The notes below the pieces were generated by a model. It made no database searches, had not been told where the DNA came from, and saw only the letters and a list, made by a program, of their open reading frames with translations. Below, one piece after another: positions 1-7,701 of a DNA stretch of 32,013 nucleotides. How positions within the stretch are numbered: position 1 is the stretch's first letter; every line of letters starts with the position of its first letter. A program made the position numbers and the translations under genes. The DNA is taken from assembly GCA_028709045.1 (NCBI GenBank), contig JAQVXR010000009.1, positions 1-32,013 on the forward strand, in the 5' to 3' direction. Source of the DNA: Desulfitobacteriaceae bacterium (GTDB lineage: Bacteria; Bacillota; Dehalobacteriia; Dehalobacteriales; Dehalobacteriaceae).

Positions 1-1643
1 GAATATGCAATAGCCTCTGAATAATTCCGATCCTGGGAAATATCTCGTCCTAAAAATACCTGTTCTTGTCTTCGTCCAAAGGTAAGCGGACCTAACTCCT
101 CAGACATACCATACTGAGTGATCATTCTTCTGACAAGTTCTGTCGCCCGTTCCAAATCATTTTGTGCCCCGGTACTAATTTCTTTTAAAACCAGAGATTC
201 TGCCATTCGGCCGCCTAAAAGCATAACAATTTGATCCAGCATTTGGGACCGGGTAACATAGTTCCTGTCTTCTTTGGGCAGAAGCAAAGTATAGCCGCCT
301 GCCCTTCCCCGGGGTATAATAGAAACCTTATGCAAAGGATCTGTATTTGGCAAAAGATATGCAATCACAGCATGCCCGCCTTCGTGATAAGCCACCAACT
401 TTCGCTCGTAATCACTGATAACACGGGATTTTTTCTCCGGGCCGGCAATAACACGTTCCACTGCATCTTCCATTTCTTCCATGTTAATTTCCCTTTTGTT
501 GCGACGTGCTGCCAGAAGAGCCGCTTCATTCACTAAATTAGCCAAATCCGCACCGGTAAATCCTGGAGTACGACGTGCCAGCACCTCCACATCAACATCA
601 TTACTAAGAGGTTTACCCTTAATGTGTACTTTAAGAATTTCCTTACGCCCAAGAATATCCGGAACATTAACTGTTATTTGACGGTCAAACCGTCCCGGCC
701 GAAGCAGAGCCGGATCCAAAATATCAGGACGGTTAGTTGCTGCAACTACAATGATACCTTCATTAGTGGCAAACCCATCCATCTCCACAAGTAACTGGTT
801 TAAAGTCTGTTCCCTTTCGTCATGACCACCGCCGAGTCCGGCACCTCGCTGCCGACCTACAGCGTCAATTTCATCAATAAAAACAATACAGGGAGCGTTC
901 TTTTTTGCTTGTTCAAAAAGGTCTCTTACCCGTGAGGCACCTACTCCAACAAACATTTCCACAAAATCAGAACCACTGATACTGAAAAAAGGGACTCCCG
1001 CTTCACCGGCCACCGCTCTTGCTAAAAGAGTTTTCCCCGTTCCGGGCGGTCCAAAGAGCAGTACCCCCTTGGGAATTTTTGCCCCTAACTGGCTAAATTT
1101 TCGGGGCTGCTTTAAAAATTCTACAACTTCCTCCAGTTCTTCTTTTACTTCCTCCACACCGGCCACATCGGCAAAAGTAACTTTTTTCTTTTCATCAGTG
1201 TGCAGTTTTGCCTTGCTCTTACCGAACTGCATAACTCTGCTTCCCCCACCTTGGGTCTGTTGCATCATAAAAAAGAACAGCCCCACTATCAAAAGCACCG
1301 GAAGCAATGTGGAAAGAAGTCCTGCCCACCAAGGAGGACCTGGTTGTTCATCAAAGTCTACCGTCACATTCTTTTCTTCAAGGAAAGAAACTAAATCTGA
1401 ACTCGGGGGTATTTTTGCAGTATACTTTTCCCCGCTTTTAAGCTCCCCATCTACAAGATACCGAGTATCGGATGCGGAAATTGTCGCATTTTTTACTTGT
1501 CCGCTTTCTACCTGCTGAACAAACTCACTGTAGTTAAGTTCCTTTATCTGATCTTCCGTCGGAGCAGCAGTCCACTCATAAAGTGAAACTGCAATAAGTA
1601 CAATGAGTACGTAAATAGCAAGGTTTTTAAATATTCGGTTCAA
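1..1643 (-). CDS. ftsH: ATP-dependent zinc metalloprotease FtsH (3' end beyond window)
   Basis: Membrane-anchored AAA+ protease that extracts and degrades membrane and regulatory proteins; in Bacillus it is also needed for sporulation. The reading frame is open to the left edge, so the C-terminus is missing. The N-terminus has one membrane segment (about residues 7-24), an extracytoplasmic stretch, and a second membrane segment (about 107-127). The AAA+ module follows with Walker A GPPGTGKT (about residue 198), Walker B IVFIDEID and the second region of homology [17 protein letters not shown]. The protease motif HEGGH is near residue 420. The start is a TTG at 1643, preceded by GAGGGAG at a good distance; an upstream GTG is followed at once by a stop. 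It is transcribed from its own promoter just downstream of tilS. Identification is very secure. Confidence 0.97.
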   Translation of the reverse strand, partial: MNRIFKNLAIYVLIVLIAVSLYEWTAAPTEDQIKELNYSEFVQQVESGQVKNATISASDTRYLVDGELKSGEKYTAKIPPSSDLVSFLEEKNVTVDFDEQPGPPWWAGLLSTLLPVLLIVGLFFFMMQQTQGGGSRVMQFGKSKAKLHTDEKKKVTFADVAGVEEVKEELEEVVEFLKQPRKFSQLGAKIPKGVLLFGPPGTGKTLLARAVAGEAGVPFFSISGSDFVEMFVGVGASRVRDLFEQAKKNAPCIVFIDEIDAVGRQRGAGLGGGHDEREQTLNQLLVEMDGFATNEGIIVVAATNRPDILDPALLRPGRFDRQITVNVPDILGRKEILKVHIKGKPLSNDVDVEVLARRTPGFTGADLANLVNEAALLAARRNKREINMEEMEDAVERVIAGPEKKSRVISDYERKLVAYHEGGHAVIAYLLPNTDPLHKVSIIPRGRAGGYTLLLPKEDRNYVTRSQMLDQIVMLLGGRMAESLVLKEISTGAQNDLERATELVRRMITQYGMSEELGPLTFGRRQEQVFLGRDISQDRNYSEAIAY

Positions 1644-1680
1644 CCGTTACACTCCCTCTCGAAAGCAATCACAAACTTTA

Positions 1681-1693
1681 ACCAATAATTGGT
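1681..1693. repeat. 13-bp palindrome in the ftsH leader
   Basis: ACCAATAATTGGT is a perfect inverted repeat (6-bp arms around one A) between the ftsH -10 element and its start codon. It could be a repressor operator or a small leader hairpin. No regulator can be named from the sequence. Confidence 0.35.
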
Positions 1694-1713
1694 GGTATAT
1701 CTGATATTTATCA

Positions 1714-1742
1714 ATTGTACCATAGTTAAATTCTATTTTCAA
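1714..1742 (-). promoter_or_regulatory. Sigma-A extended -10 promoter of ftsH
   Basis: On the minus strand TTGAAA (1742-1737) and TACAAT (1719-1714) are separated by exactly 17 bp. The -10 is preceded by TGG, giving the extended form TGGTACAAT. It lies just past the tilS stop codon, so ftsH can be transcribed independently of tilS. Confidence 0.8.
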
Positions 1743-1752
1743 ACACTACCCA

Positions 1753-3135
1753 TTATGCTCGGTCCATGTTTTTTACCTGAATAACAACTGCTTTTTTGTC
1801 ATTATCTTTTAATAAAAACTGCTGGGAAAGCCGATGACCAATCACCCAGACTATCTGCTCCCCTGAAACCAATAAAGGTACTCTGTCCCGCTCTCCGCGA
1901 GGTATTTTTTCATCAATGAAAAAGTCCTTCAGTTTTTTAGTCCCTTTACCCCCCCGCGGTTGAAATCTATCTCCTCTCCGGCGGGTCCGTATTAATAACG
2001 GCTCTTTCAAAATATCTGTATTAAATGCAGCTATATATTTTTTCCTGATAAATCTCTCGTCAGGCCATTTCCCAATTTCAGCCTGAACTACAACTCCAAT
2101 CTCAGGTATTTTTACTTGTCCCGGAAGCTTTAATTCTGTCGGTTCCACCTCTGTCATTCTACTGTCCGAAGGCAATAAGCCGAATATCAGTCTGTCATAA
2201 TTCCGTCGGACATATATCCCACCGGGAAGGCATAACTCTTTTCCTGTTGAAAGATTTAATACCCTTTCGGTATGATGATAATCTAGCCCTTCCTGTTTTC
2301 CGATCATTGCCTCAAAGGCCCTACGCACCACGCGGCGTTGAAGTGCCGGATGTAAAAGACTCAGTTTTCGAAAATCAATGCCTTTTTTCTCTCCAAACCC
2401 TAAATCTTTCAAATACTCACCTGTCAGACCATCCAGGAATTCATTTTCCACTCTGCAAATATCGGCCGTCCTGGCAAGAGCCTGAACCACCCTAGGATTA
2501 TACTCCTTCAATTCAGGAACAAGGCGAAGTCTGATTTTATTGCGCATATAATCGGTTTCTTGATTACTTTGATCTATTCTATATTCTAATTTATTGATCC
2601 GGCAGTAAGTTAAAATATCTTCTTTTGTTACTTCTAACAGAGGCCGGCACAAATCTTCTTCTTTAGGAGAAATTGCAGCCACACCTTCCAAGCCGCTGCC
2701 CCTGATAAGGTGAAGAAGAACCGTTTCCGCCTGATCATCTGCATGATGAGCTGTTAAAATGCCATTTGCTCCAATATCCTGAGCTAAACTTCGTAAAAAT
2801 CGATAGCGTACATTTCGTGCCGCTTCTTCAGGTGAATACCCGGTTTGACGAATATAGGCTGGCACATCATGTTTTTCTAAGGCACAGGGCAACCCCCAAG
2901 AGCCTGCCAGTTGTTGGACAAAATCTGCTTCTTCATCTGACTGCGCCCCCCGGAACATATGATTCAAGTGGGCAACATGAACGGCGACTCCCCAGCCTTT
3001 TGTCAGTTCTAGGATTACATGTAACATCGCTACCGAATCAGGCCCTCCGGAAACAGCCGCAACCATTTTCTTCCCTGGTGAAATCAATTTATACTTTGTA
3101 ATTGTTTTAAGGACCTGTTCTTTAAAATTTCTCAT
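1753..3135 (-). CDS. tilS: tRNA(Ile)-lysidine synthase TilS
   Basis: Cytoplasmic enzyme that converts C34 of the CAU-anticodon tRNA-Ile to lysidine with ATP and lysine, switching the tRNA from AUG to AUA decoding. The N-terminal PP-loop ATPase motif SGGPDS is at residues 29-34, followed by LTAHHADDQAETVLLHLIRG, the typical TilS segment. The C-terminal TilS domain contains RTRRRGDRFQPRGGKGTKKL and KIPRGERDRVPLL. At 460 residues it has the full two-domain length. The ATG at 3135 has only a weak ribosome-binding site. In many Firmicutes tilS is followed by hpt; here ftsH follows directly. Confidence 0.96.
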   Translation of the reverse strand: MRNFKEQVLKTITKYKLISPGKKMVAAVSGGPDSVAMLHVILELTKGWGVAVHVAHLNHMFRGAQSDEEADFVQQLAGSWGLPCALEKHDVPAYIRQTGYSPEEAARNVRYRFLRSLAQDIGANGILTAHHADDQAETVLLHLIRGSGLEGVAAISPKEEDLCRPLLEVTKEDILTYCRINKLEYRIDQSNQETDYMRNKIRLRLVPELKEYNPRVVQALARTADICRVENEFLDGLTGEYLKDLGFGEKKGIDFRKLSLLHPALQRRVVRRAFEAMIGKQEGLDYHHTERVLNLSTGKELCLPGGIYVRRNYDRLIFGLLPSDSRMTEVEPTELKLPGQVKIPEIGVVVQAEIGKWPDERFIRKKYIAAFNTDILKEPLLIRTRRRGDRFQPRGGKGTKKLKDFFIDEKIPRGERDRVPLLVSGEQIVWVIGHRLSQQFLLKDNDKKAVVIQVKNMDRA

Positions 3136-3201
3136 TTTTTACTATCCATCGGTAAAATAAATTTTTAAATCTTTTCCTCTGGAGAAACTATTATTTATAA
3201 T

Positions 3202-3229
3202 AAAAGCACGGTATTCATACCGTGCTTTT
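3202..3229 (-). terminator. Intrinsic terminator after spoIIE
   Basis: Perfect 12-bp stem AAAAGCACGGTA/TACCGTGCTTTT with a 4-nt loop, 42 bp past the spoIIE stop. The stem itself ends in T residues on the minus strand. The arms are symmetric, but all flanking genes read leftward, so it serves spoIIE and separates it from tilS. Confidence 0.85.
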
Positions 3230-3271
3230 CTTCATCATTCCTTTAATTTCCTCTTTTATTTTTACCCAAAA

Positions 3272-5722
3272 TTAATTTTTATAAACCTTTTGATCTTCAA
3301 CCAATGCTACCATGACAGTTATATCATCTCGGGGTTGTCCACCAGACAAGTGCACTGCACTTCTTAGCAAATACTCGGCTAGCTTCTGTGGATTGTTTTC
3401 AGTGCTTTCTTTTAAAGCAACAACTACCCAATCCTCATTACCTTCCTGTCCACAGCCATATTCCAGCAGTCCGTCTGTCGCCATGACAATGATATCTCCG
3501 GCATCCACCTGTTCCGGTATCGTTTCTACCTCCACATTATGTAAAATTCCCATAGGTAAACAGGATGCCCTTACTACAGAAACCCCATCAGCTTTTTTTA
3601 TATAACTGGGGGAAGCCCCGATTTTAACAAAATCCACTTGCCCATTATAAAGGTCAATAATACAAAGATCCAGAGTAGCAAAACTTTCTTCTTGGGAACG
3701 TAACATTAATACGGAATTAATGGTATTGATCGCCACTTGCTGATTAAAACCTGTTTCCAGTAACTGCTCCAACAAAGCAAGAGTAGTGCTGGATTCCATC
3801 GCTGCTTTACTCCCGGTTCCCATGCCGTCACTCAGCATAAGAATCTGTTTCCCATCCTGAAGAAGAATCGTTTCACTACAGTCCCCGCAAATATTTCCTT
3901 CTTCTTTGGCAATCTGCGCCCGGCCAATGGTTAATTTTTTCGCCCCATAAGCAAGCATCCTAAACCAGCATGTCTTAAAACCTGTCTCGACAGAACAATT
4001 AGACTGGTATACTCTAAAAGGCATTCCGGTCAGCCTGGACACGACAGGGGCGAGAATACGTTGGCAATCATCCACTCCCGGACATGATTGTAATTCCAGC
4101 GTCAGGTCAATACACTTTTCCGTCATCCCAGTAATATTGGCCCGGTTAACCGGAAAACCCCTCTTACTTAACTGTTTCACCAGATCGAACTCCAAAAGCT
4201 CTCTGGACCGGCTATAGTTTTTTATCTCATCCGCCAGCTTGTTCATAATTTGGGCAGACCCGTTAAGCTGGTTGGCAACTAAAGACCGGGTACTGACCAT
4301 CTGACGCTGCCAATAAGTATTCTTTTTGTACAACTCATAAAGACAGTTGACAGTAGCAAGCATTTCTTTGGAGTGAGAACATCTTTTGCGCAGTGACTGA
4401 GGCATATCCTTTAAAGAAGCGGTCCCATTTGTTTCAATAATTGCAAACAAAGACATGATAGAACGATAGGTTTGATAAAAATCTTTTTCCCAGCACATTT
4501 TTTGGAGGGTACAATCCAGACAGATCCGTCCTGAAATATGGTTTAATATTGAATGAATGTTCTGCTCTTCCGCAGCCTGTACTTCACCTGAAATCTGATC
4601 CAGCGTACATGCCAATTCGTCAAATACTTTCCCCATGTGATCCAACCGCTGCGTTGCCACACGCCCGACAAAATCGTCCCGCTTGCTTCGGGAAGGCTTC
4701 TCCAAATTAAAACTAAAAATTTTTCCTGCCTTCACCAACCAACGTTCGGGAACAACAAACAAAAGAACTGCTGCTCCGGCGGATGCTGTCAATGAAGCTA
4801 TAATTAAAGGTGTATTGAGAAGATATAAGGCAAGAAGCAAGTTCCCCAGGAAAAAACCCATCACCACTCCCATCCGACCAAACCCGTTAAAAGCTCCGGC
4901 AAGCAAGCCGGAAAAAGCGTACATACCAATAATTGAAGGTGACACCATCTCTGAGAGGCTTGGGACAATTCCCACAAGGGCGCCTACACCTGCCCCGGCC
5001 CCGCCGCCGCCCAAAAACGCAGCGCCCATAATTAAAAACCGACTTATGATACTCCGAAATTCAACATTTCCTATGCCACATAATCCTAATCCCATGATCA
5101 CTCCTAGTAACCCGACAAAAACACACACTGTCTCATCAGGTGTCAACCGATCTAATTTAAAAGAATCTGAAGAATTTTTGATAACCCCAAGAGCGACCAA
5201 GAAAACCAGGGAAAGGCCAGCTGCAAATAGGCTCTCGAATATGGTTACCATAATCAAGTAATCGGAAGCATGTCCAAATATCAGCGTTATTCCCTTCGCC
5301 ACTACCGTTGCAGTTAACACAAGTGCGGGGACAACAACCCACTGCCTGTCCGGATCAATGGAATAAAAGAAGAAAACTATCATAAGAATAGCTATTACCC
5401 CGGCATTGCACAAAAACTGCTGGCCGGAAACAATTGTGAGAAGTCCGGCAATCACTGGGAAGGCCTGAACCACTACCTGTTTTCTATTCAAGCACACCAG
5501 CGCGGCAAAATAAGCTGGGCCAAAAGGAAGCAGGCTTCCCAAAACTTCTGCCCGACTTAATAGAAATCCAATCATCGCGAAGAATAATGTCTCGCGGGAA
5601 AGAATGGGTATCCCGGCTAAGGAAATACACGGCAGTTTTATTTTTTTCTTTCTTTTTTGCGGCTCTGCTTTATTATCAGTTCCTCGCCGTTGAAAAACAT
5701 AATCCTGCGGATTTCCTGACAC
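3272..5722 (-). CDS. spoIIE: Stage II sporulation protein E (PP2C phosphatase)
   Basis: Membrane-bound serine phosphatase that dephosphorylates SpoIIAA to activate sigma-F in the forespore and also associates with the polar divisome. The first ~330 residues contain about ten hydrophobic segments. A central regulatory region has a cysteine-rich patch (CLDCTLQKMCW). The C-terminal PP2C domain shows the metal-site motifs SDGMGTG, ATDGLLEYG and RDDITVMVALV. The length of about 816 residues matches the family. Two GTG codons stand in tandem at 5725 and 5722; the ribosome-binding site AGGGGGTG fits 5722 better, though 5725 cannot be excluded. Its promoter has the Spo0A-type architecture described separately. 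In B. subtilis spoIIE follows yabR directly; here about 18 kb intervene. Confidence 0.97.
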   Translation of the reverse strand: MSGNPQDYVFQRRGTDNKAEPQKRKKKIKLPCISLAGIPILSRETLFFAMIGFLLSRAEVLGSLLPFGPAYFAALVCLNRKQVVVQAFPVIAGLLTIVSGQQFLCNAGVIAILMIVFFFYSIDPDRQWVVVPALVLTATVVAKGITLIFGHASDYLIMVTIFESLFAAGLSLVFLVALGVIKNSSDSFKLDRLTPDETVCVFVGLLGVIMGLGLCGIGNVEFRSIISRFLIMGAAFLGGGGAGAGVGALVGIVPSLSEMVSPSIIGMYAFSGLLAGAFNGFGRMGVVMGFFLGNLLLALYLLNTPLIIASLTASAGAAVLLFVVPERWLVKAGKIFSFNLEKPSRSKRDDFVGRVATQRLDHMGKVFDELACTLDQISGEVQAAEEQNIHSILNHISGRICLDCTLQKMCWEKDFYQTYRSIMSLFAIIETNGTASLKDMPQSLRKRCSHSKEMLATVNCLYELYKKNTYWQRQMVSTRSLVANQLNGSAQIMNKLADEIKNYSRSRELLEFDLVKQLSKRGFPVNRANITGMTEKCIDLTLELQSCPGVDDCQRILAPVVSRLTGMPFRVYQSNCSVETGFKTCWFRMLAYGAKKLTIGRAQIAKEEGNICGDCSETILLQDGKQILMLSDGMGTGSKAAMESSTTLALLEQLLETGFNQQVAINTINSVLMLRSQEESFATLDLCIIDLYNGQVDFVKIGASPSYIKKADGVSVVRASCLPMGILHNVEVETIPEQVDAGDIIVMATDGLLEYGCGQEGNEDWVVVALKESTENNPQKLAEYLLRSAVHLSGGQPRDDITVMVALVEDQKVYKN

Positions 5723-5748
5723 CACTACACCCCCTAATATTTTGTTTC

Positions 5749-5781
5749 ATTATAGCTCAGGGGCTTTCAGAAACATGTCAG
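5749..5781 (-). promoter_or_regulatory. spoIIE promoter with 21-bp spacer (Spo0A-activated type)
   Basis: On the minus strand CTGACA (5781-5776) and a perfect TATAAT (5754-5749) are separated by 21 bp. This matches the unusual spacing known for the B. subtilis spoIIE and spoIIG promoters, which use sigma-A but need phosphorylated Spo0A. The -10 is about 25 bp upstream of the start codon. Confidence 0.7.
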
Positions 5782-5806
5782 ATTCCACAAAAGCCTATTA
5801 TAAGTT

Positions 5807-5833
5807 TGCGACAAAAGCAAAAGGAAAGCGACA
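5807..5833 (-). promoter_or_regulatory. Candidate Spo0A (0A) boxes upstream of spoIIE
   Basis: Two minus-strand sites, TGTCGCA (5813-5807) and TGTCGCT (5833-5827), resemble the 0A box TGTCGAA with 6/7 and 5/7 matches. They are 20 bp apart start-to-start, about two helical turns, and lie upstream of the 21-bp-spacer promoter, as expected for Spo0A activation. Assignment is by consensus only. Confidence 0.5.
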
Positions 5834-6119
5834 GAAAGGCGGCGGCTGGACTAGATAATTTCATCACCCTTGAGAGCTAAAATCCTTAAATTAACATTGT
5901 CAATAATAAATTTGCTTCTCCAAGGGGTGGTTCTACAGCGCTAATTCCCTGCACCCTGTGCTGACTGATTCCTTTCCCCATTCTTTTTATCTTTGGCAGG
6001 TGATTTGGAATAAGCTCTAATTTTTGTTTGGCTTTTTATTTTTTCTTCATAGTTACGCCAGAATCAGCTTGTATTCAAATAATAGGGCAAATCTCCTAGA
6101 TTACTGACCAAAATAAAAA
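5834..6119. other. Intergenic stretch without a convincing gene
   Basis: Between the spoIIE regulatory region and the tRNA terminator I see no gene. One minus-strand frame, read from a stop at about 6069 toward 5944, stays open for about 40 hydrophilic, lysine-rich codons but has no start codon. A 31-codon ATG frame ending near 5894 lacks a ribosome-binding site. The stretch could hold a degraded gene tail. No repeat or RNA motif was recognised. Confidence 0.5.
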
Positions 6120-6150
6120 GAGACATAAACAATTTAGTAGTTTATGTCTC
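6120..6150 (-). terminator. Terminator of the tRNA operon
   Basis: Minus-strand stem GAGACATAAAC/GTTTATGTCTC (11 bp, 9-nt loop) followed by TTTTTATTTT. It lies 10 bp past the 3' end of tRNA-Glu. Confidence 0.88.
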
Positions 6151-6160
6151 AAATATCCTT

Positions 6161-6239
6161 TGGTGACCCGTAGGGGATTCGAACCCCTGAAACTGCCAGC
6201 GTGAAAGGCTGGTGAGTTAAGCCGCTTCTCCAACGGGCC
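6161..6239 (-). tRNA. tRNA-Glu (anticodon TTC), CCA encoded
   Basis: The acceptor arms GGCCCGT/ACGGGTC pair, followed by A and an encoded CCA. The anticodon stem CCAGC/GCTGG encloses the loop CTTTCAC, giving anticodon TTC (Glu, GAA/GAG). The T arm AGGGG-TTCGAAT-CCCCT is canonical. It closely resembles B. subtilis tRNA-Glu. It is the second gene of a two-tRNA operon, 5 bp after tRNA-Met. Confidence 0.97.
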
Positions 6240-6244
6240 AAGTA

Positions 6245-6320
6245 TGGTAGCGGTGACTGGATTTGAACCAGTGACACCCCGGGTATGAACCGAGTGCTCT
6301 GACCACTGAGCTACACCGCC
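6245..6320 (-). tRNA. tRNA-Met, elongator type (anticodon CAT), CCA encoded
   Basis: The acceptor stem GGCGGTG/CACCGCT has a G1-U72 pair. The anticodon loop is TTCATAC and the T arm is ACTGG-TTCAAAT-CCAGT, followed by A and an encoded CCA. The TTCATAC loop and GGCGGTG start match the elongator tRNA-Met of B. subtilis. The three G:C pairs next to the anticodon loop expected of an initiator are absent, as is the CTCATAA loop expected of the lysidine-modified tRNA-Ile. First gene of the tRNA pair. Confidence 0.96.
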
Positions 6321-6338
6321 ACGCACGTTTACTCTAAA

Positions 6339-6367
6339 ATTATGCAATAAACATCCCCAAAAGTCAA
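6339..6367 (-). promoter_or_regulatory. Sigma-A promoter of the tRNA operon
   Basis: On the minus strand TTGACT (6367-6362) and CATAAT (6344-6339) are separated by 17 bp, ending 18 bp upstream of tRNA-Met. The -35 begins 10 bp past the stop codon of the upstream transporter gene. Confidence 0.87.
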
Positions 6368-6377
6368 CATGAAATTA

Positions 6378-6821
6378 TTAGCGAATTAACATTAACCTGG
6401 CTCCCGCCACCAAAAGAATCATCCCTGCCGCTTTAATCCAAGTAAAAGACAATTTTTCCATGCCGAACAAACCGATGCAATCAATTATCATGGCAGTCGT
6501 TAACTGCCCAACAATAATCGCTGTGGTAGCATTCGCCACCCCAACCTTTGGAATACTGGCCACAACAAAATAGATAATCAAAACACTTATTATCCCGCCC
6601 AAATAACTGTACCAGGGAGCCTGAGACATTTTTGACAAATTCCCTTCTCCCAGCCGCAATCCAAAGAGAGCTATGCATACCACTACCACTCCAATGATAT
6701 GGACGATAAAAGTTGCTTCCAGGAGTCCGACGATTTTTGCTAAAATAGAGTTTAAGGTTCCCTGAAAGGCCATGGCAATTCCGGCTATTAAGGCAAATAA
6801 TAAGGGTAAGAAAAAATTCAT
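6378..6821 (-). CDS. DMT-superfamily transporter, YdcZ/DUF606 family
   Basis: Small integral membrane protein of 147 residues with five hydrophobic segments, the single-domain five-helix size typical of YdcZ (DUF606) proteins. The N-terminus MNFFLPLLFALIAGIAMAFQ and the repeated glycine-rich helices fit this family. The substrate is unknown. The ATG at 6821 follows AAAGGAGA at 7-8 nt, a strong start. It is divergent from the DUF421 gene and followed immediately by the tRNA promoter, so it is probably monocistronic. No link to sporulation is visible. Confidence 0.8.
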   Translation of the reverse strand: MNFFLPLLFALIAGIAMAFQGTLNSILAKIVGLLEATFIVHIIGVVVVCIALFGLRLGEGNLSKMSQAPWYSYLGGIISVLIIYFVVASIPKVGVANATTAIIVGQLTTAMIIDCIGLFGMEKLSFTWIKAAGMILLVAGARLMLIR

Positions 6822-6950
6822 TGCTGCGTCTCCTTTAGAAAATGTACTATCCTAATTTCCCCATATTTTTCCGAAAGTATTCTTCGTGGTCTCTCCCGCT
6901 AAATAATTTTAAATATGAAGTTTGGTCATACTAAAAGCGAGGTGGGCATT

Positions 6951-7610
6951 ATGGTCATATTTCTCCGTACAATCGGTCTGCTTTTATTTGCAATTCTCTG
7001 TTTCCGGCTGATGGGCTTTCGCTCTTTGGGAGGAGATGTAGAACCCATCGATTTTGTAATTGTCTTGGGAATTGCCGAGATCCTTGGAGCCCCTTTAGCG
7101 GATGAAAATCTTAAGGTGGTTAACGCCCTTATTGCCATCGGAACTTTAACAATACTCCAAATCATTCTCTCCTACCTTTCATTAAAAAACCAAACCTTTC
7201 TTAGAATAATAGAAGGTCAACCAATCACTGTTATTAAAGAAGGAAAAATACTGAAAAATAATATGCGCAAAGCTCGATTCAGCATGCAAGATTTAATGGA
7301 AGAACTGCGTATCCAAGGTTTGACCACCGTTCAGGATGTGGAACTTGCTAATTTAGAACCCAGTGGCCGCTTCAGCGTTATCCGGACAAAAGACGCCGAG
7401 CCGATCACCCCCCGTTACCTAGGACAAAGCACTTCTGTTACTCTTATTGAAAACGGACAATTAATTGGTGATAAATTGGAACAGGTAGGAATCAACCCAC
7501 GCCAGTTGGCTGAAATCTTATCCCAATTCGGCATTACCGCACTCGACCAGGTAGAAACAGCTGTCATTGTTCCCTCAGGGCATATTGCCGTAACAAAAAA
7601 AAACACCTAA
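6951..7610 (+). CDS. DUF421 membrane protein (YetF/YkjA family)
   Basis: One of only two plus-strand genes in the window. The N-terminal ~80 residues hold three hydrophobic segments. A soluble part follows with the family signature KARFSMQDLMEELRIQG and LEPSGRFSVI (DUF421). A second, related VPSGHIAV motif lies near the C-terminus. The biochemical role of the family is unknown; several members are made in Bacillus spores. I chose ATG 6951 because GAGGTGGG sits 5-12 nt upstream; an in-frame ATG at 6915 lacks such a site. The product is then 219 residues. Orientation and neighbours suggest a separate transcription unit. Confidence 0.85.
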   Translation: MVIFLRTIGLLLFAILCFRLMGFRSLGGDVEPIDFVIVLGIAEILGAPLADENLKVVNALIAIGTLTILQIILSYLSLKNQTFLRIIEGQPITVIKEGKILKNNMRKARFSMQDLMEELRIQGLTTVQDVELANLEPSGRFSVIRTKDAEPITPRYLGQSTSVTLIENGQLIGDKLEQVGINPRQLAEILSQFGITALDQVETAVIVPSGHIAVTKKNT

Positions 7611-7652
7611 AAGTCATTTTTGTTCAAGGTGTCAGTCATTTGGTTTAGGCAA

Positions 7653-7681
7653 AAAAAGCCATCGTCTTCTGATGACTTTTT
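7653..7681 (-). terminator. Terminator after the CotS/glycosyltransferase operon
   Basis: On the minus strand AAAAAGTCATC and GATGGCTTTTT pair with one G-U, with a 7-nt loop and a T-run. It ends the unit that finishes with the glycosyltransferase at 7702. On the plus strand the same hairpin has a C-A mismatch, so it may also slow transcripts from the DUF421 gene. Confidence 0.75.
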
Positions 7682-7701
7682 ATCAAACTTAATTAATTAT
7701 T

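Noticed and set aside
1069-1518. 149-codon plus-strand frame opposite ftsH
   Set aside because: Ser/Thr-rich translation antisense to clear FtsH coding sequence; no start signal.
4683-5261. 192-codon plus-strand frame opposite spoIIE
   Set aside because: It is a shadow of the membrane region of spoIIE, with Pro/Lys/Arg-rich low-complexity translation and no ribosome-binding site.
5894-6069. Small minus-strand frames downstream of the tRNA operon as a gene
   Set aside because: The longer frame has no start codon, the shorter has no ribosome-binding site, and neither resembles a known protein.
6161-6320. tRNA genes as integration site for the island
   Set aside because: No integrase, no duplicated tRNA 3' end and no flanking direct repeats were seen; the tRNAs have an ordinary promoter and terminator.
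6840-6905. Possible glycine-riboswitch-like leader (GCGGGAGAGACC) before the DMT gene
   Set aside because: Only one short motif fits; the second half of the aptamer core is absent and the stretch is too short.
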